In this document: positions 1 to 5,213 of the stretch, piece after piece
Numbering within the stretch: the first letter of the stretch is position 1
How the letters are laid out: each line of letters opens with the position of its first letter
Assembly (NCBI GenBank): GCA_013813135.1
Contig: JACCSF010000027.1
Location: forward strand, 1 to 6,397
Source of the DNA: Thermoleophilaceae bacterium
Lineage (GTDB): Bacteria > Actinomycetota > Thermoleophilia > Solirubrobacterales > Thermoleophilaceae
DNA length: 6,397 nt
Direction of reading: 5' to 3'
Notes under the pieces: model-generated
What the model was told of the DNA's origin: nothing
The model's input: the letters and a program-made list of their open reading frames with translations, nothing else
Database searches by the model: none
Translations under genes and position numbers: made by a program

Positions 1-344
1 GCCTCGACCCGGTCGCCGGTCGCGATCTTGGTGAAGCGGATGCCGGTCCCGGCCGCCGCGGCGTCGAGCTGCACCAGCAGGCTCGGCATGTCGACGGTCG
101 AGGGAATCGCCTTGCCGAGGCGCACGACCTGCGCGTAGCTGGCGTCGAAGGTCTGCCTGGCGCCCTGCGCCGCTTTCAGCTGAGCGCGCGCGTCATCGAG
201 GCGCTGCTGCTGGGTGGACAGCTCCGCGCCGGCGGTGCTGGCCTCGTCGCGCTTCGGCGCGAGCAGCAGGAACCAGTAGGCCACGAGGACCACGACCGGC
301 ACCAGCGCGATCATGATCTTCCGGTCGCGGTCGGTGAGGGTCAC
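1..344 (-). CDS. pilO: PilO-like type IV pilus inner-membrane alignment protein (partial, C-terminus outside window)
   Basis: The reading frame starts with GTG at 344-342 and stays open to the left edge, giving 114 complete codons. The protein begins TLTDRDRKIMIALVPVVVL, so it has a short cytoplasmic tail and one membrane segment at about residues 10-29. A heptad-like coiled-coil stretch follows (about 33-70, rich in Gln, Ala and Leu), then the start of a globular domain (PSLLVQLDAAAAGTGIRF). This layout is that of PilO, which pairs with PilN through the coiled coil and the extracytoplasmic ferredoxin-like domain. The start is supported by a GGGAGG Shine-Dalgarno just upstream and by a 4-nt GTGA overlap with the pilN stop, which suggests translational coupling. 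Identity rests on topology and on its place after pilM-pilN, because PilO sequences diverge strongly. The C-terminal domain is not visible. Confidence 0.85.
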   Translation of the reverse strand, partial: MTLTDRDRKIMIALVPVVVLVAYWFLLLAPKRDEASTAGAELSTQQQRLDDARAQLKAAQGARQTFDASYAQVVRLGKAIPSTVDMPSLLVQLDAAAAGTGIRFTKIATGDRVE

Positions 345-1033
345 GATCCCCCTCCCAGCGAGGCTGGCACGCTCTTGCTGCCGCGCGGGGTCTCACTCGA
401 GGGCCCAGTAGCGCTGAAGTTGACGGTCAGGTTGAAGGTGTAGAGCGCGCCGCAGCTGTCCACGCTCGCCTCGTCGGCGCGCGTGCCGGCGGTGGACTCG
501 TTCAGCTCCACGTCGTCCACGCGGTACAGCTGGCGCAGCCGCACCATCATCCGGGCGACGTCGTCCTGACCCGGGGTGCAGCCAACGAGGTTGGCTGCCG
601 GAGTCACGACGGTGGTCGCCTCCGCGGTCGGGGCGGTGCCGCCGCCGGAGGTCGGATCGCCAAGCACGGACGCGTCGGCGGACTGCAGCCAGCTGCCGGC
701 GGGCATGACGCGCGACAGCTCGCGCATGAAGCGCTCCCAGTCGAAACGGGTGGAGGCCACGCCGGCCACGGACTGCGTGCGGGTCAGGGCGACCTGAGCG
801 AAGTCGGTGAAGCTGTTCTGCTGGTCCGCTTGGACCTCGATCTGATCGGCCTCGGCACGGGCGGTGTTCGCCTCGCCCTTGCGCTCGGTAACGGTGTTCG
901 CGGTCAAGACGTACACGACGACCAGCGCGAGCAGCGCCGCGAGCACGCCAAGCAGGATCGGGGCGCCCTTGGCGTTGCCGTCGGCCGCGAAGCGCCGGCG
1001 CTGATCCTGTGGAATCAGGTTGACGGGCTTCAC
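341..1033 (-). CDS. pilN: PilN-like type IV pilus assembly protein
   Basis: This 230-residue bitopic membrane protein starts with GTG at 1033-1031. The N-terminus MKPVNLIPQDQRRR carries the NL(I/L)P motif by which PilN proteins dock onto cytoplasmic PilM (family knowledge). A hydrophobic membrane segment spans about residues 25-45, followed by a charged coiled-coil stretch (about 48-85) and an extracytoplasmic domain. That domain contains a low-complexity Gly/Thr/Ala insert (about 128-148), two cysteines (Cys152 and Cys194) that could form a disulfide, and a beta-strand-rich end (LYTFNLTVNFSA). The last roughly 20 residues are Ser/Gly-rich. The start overlaps the pilM stop by GTGA and the stop overlaps the pilO start by GTGA, so pilMNO are probably translated as a coupled unit. 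At 230 residues it is somewhat longer than many PilN proteins; the insert and tail account for this. Confidence 0.9.
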   Translation of the reverse strand: MKPVNLIPQDQRRRFAADGNAKGAPILLGVLAALLALVVVYVLTANTVTERKGEANTARAEADQIEVQADQQNSFTDFAQVALTRTQSVAGVASTRFDWERFMRELSRVMPAGSWLQSADASVLGDPTSGGGTAPTAEATTVVTPAANLVGCTPGQDDVARMMVRLRQLYRVDDVELNESTAGTRADEASVDSCGALYTFNLTVNFSATGPSSETPRGSKSVPASLGGGS

Positions 1034-1959
1034 GCCGCAGCTCCCAGCGAGAGGCCGGCCGCCACCGTGTACCGGTGCGGGTCCTCGTTCGGACCGAGCG
1101 CGGAGCCGTCGATGACGCCGAGCGGTGCCGGCGCCATGACCCGAATGCCCAGATGTGCCTCCAGGCTCTCCACCAGCTCGCCGTCAGCCGACCCGGGCCC
1201 CGACAGCACGACCTCGCCGATCGGCTTGGCCTGCGGCTGGGTCATGTAGTAGTCGATCGACAGGCGGATCTCGTCGGCGAGCCGCGAGCCGGAGTCCTCC
1301 TCATCCCAGACGGCGGAGAGCGGACGCGTGAAGAAGCAGCTGGAGCCGACCGCGACGGCGAGGTTGGTCACCCCGCCGAGGTGGCAGAACACGCGCGCGG
1401 CCTGCTCGGGCTCGTCGGAGTCGACGGCCAACGCGCGCACCAGGGCGAACGCGTCGAGGTCGACCCCGTCCGCCTTCAGGCCGGCGGCCTTCACGGCCTC
1501 GAGCAGCGTCTCGATCATCTTGCGCCGAGCGGCCACCAGCACCACCTGCATGCGGGGAGTGCCGTCGGCCGCGGTCGAGAAGCCGGCGACCTGGTGGTCG
1601 AGCACGGCCTCGTCGAGCGGCATTGCGATGGCCTCCGAGGCCTGGAAGCGAACCGCAGCGTCGCGCTGCCGCTCGTCCTCGATGCGCGGCAGCTCCACCA
1701 CCCGGACGACGATCTGCTGGTTCGCCACCCCGAGCCGCACGTTGCGCGGCAGCCCGGCGGCGGAGGCGAAGCTCTTGAGGCGCTGCCCGAGCGCCTCGGC
1801 GTCGGCAACCTCACCGTCACGCACGAGTCCCTCGGGGAGGTTCTGGCTGGCGCAGCGCACAACCCGGCCGCCGTTGACCTGCGCGGCCGCGAGATAGCGC
1901 CCATCGATGTCGAGACCGATGCTGCCGCGCTCAGAAGACTTTCGGAGGGAAAACGCCAT
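1030..1959 (-). CDS. pilM: PilM-like actin-fold type IV pilus assembly protein
   Basis: This 309-residue soluble protein has the actin/FtsA-like PilM architecture. Visible landmarks are the phosphate-1 region IGLDIDGRYLAAAQV (residues 14-28), the conserved VRVVELPRI segment (85-93) with a following helix (AAVRFQASEAI), the phosphate-2 region CHLGGVTNLAVAV (192-204), the helix LADEIRLSIDYY (227-238) and the adenosine-loop region VVLSGPGS (250-257). PilM is the cytoplasmic member of the alignment complex; it binds the N-terminal tail of PilN and connects to the pilus motors. Oddities are a GLDIDG instead of the usual GLDIG(S/T) and a His at the position normally held by the phosphate-2 Asp. The ATG at 1959 is preceded by GGGGAG at about 8 nt spacing (plus-strand 1967-1972). 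It lies 89 nt after pilD and overlaps pilN by 4 nt. Confidence 0.9.
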   Translation of the reverse strand: MAFSLRKSSERGSIGLDIDGRYLAAAQVNGGRVVRCASQNLPEGLVRDGEVADAEALGQRLKSFASAAGLPRNVRLGVANQQIVVRVVELPRIEDERQRDAAVRFQASEAIAMPLDEAVLDHQVAGFSTAADGTPRMQVVLVAARRKMIETLLEAVKAAGLKADGVDLDAFALVRALAVDSDEPEQAARVFCHLGGVTNLAVAVGSSCFFTRPLSAVWDEEDSGSRLADEIRLSIDYYMTQPQAKPIGEVVLSGPGSADGELVESLEAHLGIRVMAPAPLGVIDGSALGPNEDPHRYTVAAGLSLGAAA

Positions 1960-2048
1960 GGCGGTTCTCCCCGAATATCGGCCGCTGGGCGAACTCCCTT
2001 AGCGCTGCGGTGGAAAAATCCAGCGCCGCTTGACGGTTTCGTGCGTCG
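1960..2048 (-). other. pilD-pilM intergenic region with a bulged hairpin
   Basis: This 89-nt gap is the only sizeable break inside the pilD-to-pilO run. On the transcribed strand it holds a hairpin at 2002-2026: a GCGC/GCGC outer stem and a UGGA/UCCA inner stem closed by a UUUU loop, with a 5-nt bulge (an alternative pairing is GCGCUG with CAGCGC). It is not followed by a U-tract, so it does not look like an intrinsic terminator. It may be an RNA-processing or stability element, or mark a secondary promoter region. No convincing -35/-10 pair was found. Confidence 0.4.
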
Positions 2049-2804
2049 TCAGTTGAGGAAGTTCGACTCGTAGAGGTCGATCAGCTCGGGCCCCGCGAGC
2101 ACTCCGATCAGCCCGCCGACTGCCAGGAAGATGCCGAAGGGGACGGCCTTCTTGCGCGCCTGCGCGCCCTCGCGCGCGATCACCGCGAAACCGAAGACGG
2201 TGCCGGTCAGGAAAGCCGTCAGCAGCGCCGGCACCACGGAGACCCCGAGGTAGAGGCCCATGGTCCCGCCCAGCTTCACGTCGCCCATGCCCATGCCGCT
2301 GGGGTACGCGAGGACGGCCAGCAGCAGGAACACCAAGACGCCCGCGCCGGCGAGCAGGTGCTCGGGGAGTGCGCCCGTGTCGACGACGGCGCTCGCCACG
2401 AGCCCGTAGATCGCCATCGGGTAGACGATCTTGTTGGGGAGCAGCTTGTGGTCGAGGTCGATGCCGGCCAGGGCGATCAGGCAGGCGACGAACGGCAGCT
2501 CGAGCCAGAGCCCGTCGTCGAACCCGCGCACGGCCACGACCACCGCGAAGCCGGTGGCCGTGAGCAACTCCACCGCCGGATAGCGCGCCGAGATGCGCGT
2601 GCCGCAGCTGCGGCAGCGCCCGCGCAGCAGCAGCCACGACAGCACCGGGACGTTGTCGAACGCCCGCAGGGGCTCGCCGCACGATGGGCAGCGGGAGCCG
2701 GGCGTCAGCACTGAGTCACCGCGCGGCAGGCGGTGAATCACCACGTTGAGGAAGCTCCCGATCAGCGCCCCGAGCAGAGCGGCTGCGGCTATCTCGGCGC
2801 CCAT
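2049..2804 (-). CDS. pilD: Prepilin peptidase / N-methyltransferase (PilD, A24 family)
   Basis: This 251-residue polytopic membrane protein is a full-length bifunctional GxGD aspartic peptidase. It should cleave the prepilin leader on the cytoplasmic face and N-methylate the new N-terminal Phe. The N-terminal domain shows the GSFLNVVIHRLPRG motif (16-29) and the four-cysteine zinc motif as two pairs, Cys39/Cys42 and Cys64/Cys67, with the intervening NVPVLSWLLLRGRCRSC. The catalytic aspartates are Asp116 in AGIDLDHKLLPNKI and Asp175 in GMGMGDVKLGG. About seven to eight hydrophobic segments surround them. The ATG at 2804 is fixed by an in-frame TGA two codons upstream; no strong Shine-Dalgarno is visible there, so translation may be weak. 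It follows pilA after a hairpin-bearing 68-nt gap and precedes pilM. Both catalytic and zinc residues are intact, so it should be active on the neighbouring PilA. Confidence 0.96.
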   Translation of the reverse strand: MGAEIAAAALLGALIGSFLNVVIHRLPRGDSVLTPGSRCPSCGEPLRAFDNVPVLSWLLLRGRCRSCGTRISARYPAVELLTATGFAVVVAVRGFDDGLWLELPFVACLIALAGIDLDHKLLPNKIVYPMAIYGLVASAVVDTGALPEHLLAGAGVLVFLLLAVLAYPSGMGMGDVKLGGTMGLYLGVSVVPALLTAFLTGTVFGFAVIAREGAQARKKAVPFGIFLAVGGLIGVLAGPELIDLYESNFLN

Positions 2805-2818
2805 GGGTCAGAGAAGCT

Positions 2819-2847
2819 AACGGGCGGGCCCGCTGGGCCCGCCCGTT
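2819..2847 (-). terminator. Strong hairpin between pilA and pilD (probable terminator/attenuator)
   Basis: A perfect 13-bp inverted repeat has arms at 2819-2831 and 2835-2847 (AACGGGCGGGCCC and its complement) around a 3-nt GCT loop. It starts about 25 nt after the pilA stop and ends 14 nt before the pilD start. Read in the pilA direction, the stem ends in GUU followed by AGCUUCUCU, which is a poor U-tract. It therefore may act as a partial terminator that lets some transcription through, or as a 3' stabiliser of pilA mRNA. All downstream pil genes lie behind it. Confidence 0.75.
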
Positions 2848-2872
2848 TCAGGTACTCGGAAGTGACTTCCGC

Positions 2873-3310
2873 TTACCAGTTGCCGCTGGTCGGGCACGCG
2901 CCCTTGTTAGTGGTCGTACAGGTACGGGTGGCCACGCCGGTCGTGCCGTTCTTCGTGATGGTGAAGTTGTTGCCCGAAGCCGACTTGCCCACGATCGAAT
3001 ACGCGCTTGTGGTGGCCGTGGGGATCGTAGCCTGCCCGTCGCCGCTGCCGTACACACCGCTCTGGGTGACGTCGTTGCTGGCGGCGGCGCCAACGTACGT
3101 CTGGTTGGTCGCATAGAACGACTCCACCGCCGACACCAGGTTGCGAGCCGCCGACTTGGCGTCCGCGTCCTGGCCCTTGGAACGCTGCCCGAGGAAAGCG
3201 GGCAGGGCGATCGCGGCAAGGATGCCGATGATCAGAATCACGACGAGGAGCTCAATGAGCGTGAACCCCTTCTCCCCGTTGTGAACGCGCTGGCGGAGCT
3301 TCCGCAGCAT
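2873..3310 (-). CDS. pilA: Type IV prepilin (major pilin-like, PilA)
   Basis: This 145-residue prepilin has a class III leader. The leader MLRKLRQRVHNGEKG is 15 residues and basic, and cleavage is expected between Gly15 and Phe16. The mature protein starts FTLIELLVVILIIGILAAI, with the essential Glu at mature position 5 (Glu20) in the hydrophobic N-terminal helix. A helix continues to about residue 65. The C-terminal domain is rich in Ser and Thr (about 29 of the 105 residues after position 40) and has two cysteines, Cys131 and Cys139, just before the C-terminus, which probably form a small disulfide loop. The ATG at 3310 is preferred over an upstream in-frame ATG at 3394, because GGGGGAGA precedes 3310 and the leader length then fits. 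The adjacent prepilin peptidase and PilMNO support a pilin rather than a type II secretion pseudopilin. It is the likely structural subunit. Confidence 0.95.
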   Translation of the reverse strand: MLRKLRQRVHNGEKGFTLIELLVVILIIGILAAIALPAFLGQRSKGQDADAKSAARNLVSAVESFYATNQTYVGAAASNDVTQSGVYGSGDGQATIPTATTSAYSIVGKSASGNNFTITKNGTTGVATRTCTTTNKGACPTSGNW

Positions 3311-3401
3311 GGGTCTCCCCCTTTTGAGGTAACTGTGATCTGGGTCTGCCAGACGCCGCGGAGACTCCGTGACGCTGGCCTTAATCACGTACATCGGACC
3401 G
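3311..3401 (-). promoter_or_regulatory. pilA leader/intergenic region with a 32-nt hairpin
   Basis: This 91-nt gap separates the glycosyltransferase gene from pilA. On the transcribed strand, 3379-3348 folds into a nearly continuous hairpin. GCCAG pairs with CUGGC, then CGUC pairs with GGCG after a single bulged U and including one G-U pair. One A/C mismatch follows, then CGGA/UCCG around a GUC loop. There is no U-tract after it, so it is more likely a 5'-leader structure or processing site for pilA mRNA than an intrinsic terminator of the upstream gene. A loose -35/-10 candidate (TTTCAC, 18 nt, GATTAA) sits just upstream of the hairpin, beginning inside the end of the upstream gene, but it is weak. 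Confidence 0.45.
3314..3321 (-). promoter_or_regulatory. Ribosome binding site that fixes the pilA start
   Basis: On the minus strand GGGGGAGA lies 3 nt before the ATG, with the GGGGG core 6-10 nt away. It supports initiation at 3310 rather than at the in-frame ATG at 3394, which would add 28 non-leader-like residues. Confidence 0.7.
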
Positions 3402-5126
3402 TCAGTGAAAAGCCTTAACGGCGACCTTGTGGCTGGACGAGAATTCCCACACGGGGTCCGGCGGCGCGACGGGCGTTGCCTCGACGCGAGCTGGCCCCCG
3501 GTAGGCGCCGAGCACGGCCACCAGGATCGGCGGGCCGATCCAGACCAGGTAGAAGTAGAACCAGTGCGGGGTGACGATCTGAAGGGCGATCAGCACCCCC
3601 GCCGCCAGCGCGGCCACCTGGCGCAGGTCACGGCGGCGGGGCACGAAGGCCACCAGCACCACGAGGGAGGCCGCGCCCACCTTGCCGACGGCCTGGAGCC
3701 AGTCGAGCGAGGAATGCATGCCCCACAGGCTGAAGGGCGACGTGCGTCCGAGCTGGAAGCCGATCGTGGTGTCGTAGAACTCCCCCCAGCCCCCATCGGG
3801 CAGCAGCAAGACCACCGAGCCCAGACAGACGGCAACCAGAGCTGTGCCGAAGGCCGGCCAGGCGCGCAGGCGCCGCTCGTCGCCCAGGCCGGTCGCGAAC
3901 AGCGGGGCCAGCGCCAGCGGGGCGAACTTGGCGGCCGTCCCGAGCCCGATCAGCAGGCCGCGCCCGGACGGCGAGGAGATCGCCAGCAGCGCCCCAACCA
4001 GCAAGGCCGCCACGAGTGCGTCGTTGGTATTCGACTGCAGCGCGAAGACCGAGAACGGGTACGCCGCCCAGGCCCATGCGAAGGCGAGGCCGAGCAGCGT
4101 GCCCTGCGCGCCCGCCCGCATGCGACGGCCGAGCTGCACCAGGCCGCCTACCACCAGCAGGTCGAAGGTGATCGCAGCGGCATGCGCCGGCACCACGGCC
4201 CCCCAACTGCCGTCCCAGGGCAGGAGCGCCACGAACGGTATGTAGCTGAGGTAGTTGACCGGGCCGTACGTGTCGCCGTGGATGTCGTTCAGGACGTACA
4301 GCGGCAGGCCGTGCATGATGCGGTCGGCACCTACGACGGACGCGTAGCCCACGTCGATCACGTTGGAATCGACGATGTTGAGCGCGATCCGGAAGGCCAC
4401 CAGCAGGCCGAGCCCCACGATCAGCCAGGGCGCCTTCGCGTAGGGCATCAGCGGCTCGCCGCGCTCGCGCGGCCGGAAGCCGGCCAGCAGCACGCGCGCG
4501 AGCAGGTAGAGCAGCGGCGGGTACACGAGCGGCACCGACACGTCGATCTCGCCCTTGTTGAAGTAGAGCTGGGAGACGCCGAACGAGAGCAGCACCAGCA
4601 GGTCGAGGTGGACGAGCCGGAACGGACGCCGCGGATCCACGAAGGGCAGGAGGAAGAGCACGGCCAGCGGCAGCCAGATGTAGAGCTTGTTGAGCGAGCG
4701 GCCGACCGACGGCTCCAGCCCGCGCGCGAGGAGCGTCCCAGCCTGCGGGCCGGTCCATACCTCGGTTACCCGCCCGGTGTGACCGTCAACGAAGACGTCG
4801 GCCACGACCTCACCGTCTCCGGACGCGTCGATGAACGTGACCTCGTACTGGCCGCGGTAGTCGCCGTACATCGGCAACTGCACGTAAACCTGCCCCTTGG
4901 GGTGATGGGCGAGCTCCGAGCGCACCTTGTCGAGCCGCTCGACGGTGCGCCGCGCCTGGCGCGGAGTCACGCTGAAGCCGGGTGGAGCCTCGTTTGGGGC
5001 GTCGAGAAGAACCGACTGGGGAACCAGCGCGTCGGGCTGCTGCGCGCTCGCGGGCGCGGCAAAGACCACGCCGAGGGCGAGGATCAGCAGCGCCATGCTG
5101 AGGGCGGGTGGGATGCGGGAGGGCAA
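3402..5126 (-). CDS. Signal peptide + PepSY-like domain + GT-C (GT87/DUF2029-like) membrane glycosyltransferase
   Basis: The predicted product has 574 residues. A signal peptide covers about 1-28 (basic start, LLILALGVVFA core, ASA|QQ cleavage site). A soluble extracytoplasmic segment of about 50-130 follows, with helix QARRTVERLDKVRSEL and strands YEVTFIDASGDGEVVADVF and VDGHTGRVTEVW; the order and the D-x-x-TG-x-V motif resemble a PepSY domain. From about 147 there are 11-13 hydrophobic segments. The large loop after residues 233-251 carries Asp253 and Asp258 (NIVDSNVIDVGYASVVGADRI) and YGPVNYLSYIPF, and later comes the AAKFAPLALAP motif (398-408). These are typical of GT-C enzymes that use polyprenyl-phosphate sugars at the outer membrane face. 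The TTG at 5126 is chosen because GGAGGAG lies 5 nt upstream and it completes the signal peptide; an ATG at 5096 would remove the basic residues. Its position directly before pilA suggests, without proving, pilin or envelope glycosylation. The acceptor and sugar cannot be read from sequence. Confidence 0.8.
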   Translation of the reverse strand: MPSRIPPALSMALLILALGVVFAAPASAQQPDALVPQSVLLDAPNEAPPGFSVTPRQARRTVERLDKVRSELAHHPKGQVYVQLPMYGDYRGQYEVTFIDASGDGEVVADVFVDGHTGRVTEVWTGPQAGTLLARGLEPSVGRSLNKLYIWLPLAVLFLLPFVDPRRPFRLVHLDLLVLLSFGVSQLYFNKGEIDVSVPLVYPPLLYLLARVLLAGFRPRERGEPLMPYAKAPWLIVGLGLLVAFRIALNIVDSNVIDVGYASVVGADRIMHGLPLYVLNDIHGDTYGPVNYLSYIPFVALLPWDGSWGAVVPAHAAAITFDLLVVGGLVQLGRRMRAGAQGTLLGLAFAWAWAAYPFSVFALQSNTNDALVAALLVGALLAISSPSGRGLLIGLGTAAKFAPLALAPLFATGLGDERRLRAWPAFGTALVAVCLGSVVLLLPDGGWGEFYDTTIGFQLGRTSPFSLWGMHSSLDWLQAVGKVGAASLVVLVAFVPRRRDLRQVAALAAGVLIALQIVTPHWFYFYLVWIGPPILVAVLGAYRGPARVEATPVAPPDPVWEFSSSHKVAVKAFH

Positions 5127-5131
5127 CGACA

Positions 5132-5138
5132 CTCCTCC
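5132..5138 (-). promoter_or_regulatory. Ribosome binding site fixing a TTG start for the glycosyltransferase gene
   Basis: GGAGGAG on the minus strand sits 5 nt upstream of the TTG at 5126. No comparable site precedes the ATG at 5096, so the TTG is the better start. Confidence 0.7.
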
Positions 5139-5170
5139 ACGGCTATCGGCGCTCCGCGGTCGGCCCTTAA

Positions 5171-5192
5171 CCGGGTGGGTGATCCCTCCCGG
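5171..5192. promoter_or_regulatory. Imperfect inverted repeat in divergent intergenic region
   Basis: The 87-bp gap 5127-5213 separates the divergent glycosyltransferase gene and the small secreted-protein gene, so it should hold promoters for both. It contains the 22-bp element CCGGG-T-GGG-TGAT-CCC-T-CCCGG, with two arms of 9 nt that match except at one T/T position, around a 4-nt centre. It could be a repressor or activator operator serving both directions, or an RNA hairpin. No clear -35/-10 pair is visible in the rest of the gap. Confidence 0.4.
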
Positions 5193-5213
5193 GCCGCCAT
5201 CTAGCATCGAGGC

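Noticed and set aside
1960..2048. Possible c-di-GMP (GEMM) riboswitch before pilM or pilA
   Set aside because: Fragments such as GACGCAC looked suggestive, but the conserved GEMM core and paired elements are not present in either intergenic region.
1075..2073. Plus-strand open frame of 332 codons over pilM
   Set aside because: It is antisense to pilM, which has clear family motifs; composition is low-complexity Arg/Gly/His, and it runs across the pilM-pilD gap into pilD.
2049..2804. Minus-strand overlapping frame at 1999-2682 as a second gene
   Set aside because: It overlaps pilD in another frame and encodes only Arg/Ala-rich sequence, whereas the pilD frame holds all zinc and catalytic motifs.
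3311..3394. Longer pilA start at 3394
   Set aside because: It would give a 43-residue leader, out of range for class III leaders of this type, and lacks a ribosome binding site, while 3310 has one.
3369..5204. Long plus-strand open frame of 611 codons
   Set aside because: It is antisense to the glycosyltransferase gene; its protein is rich in Arg, His, Gln and Glu with no hydrophobic segments or motifs, as expected from the complement of a GC-rich membrane-protein gene.
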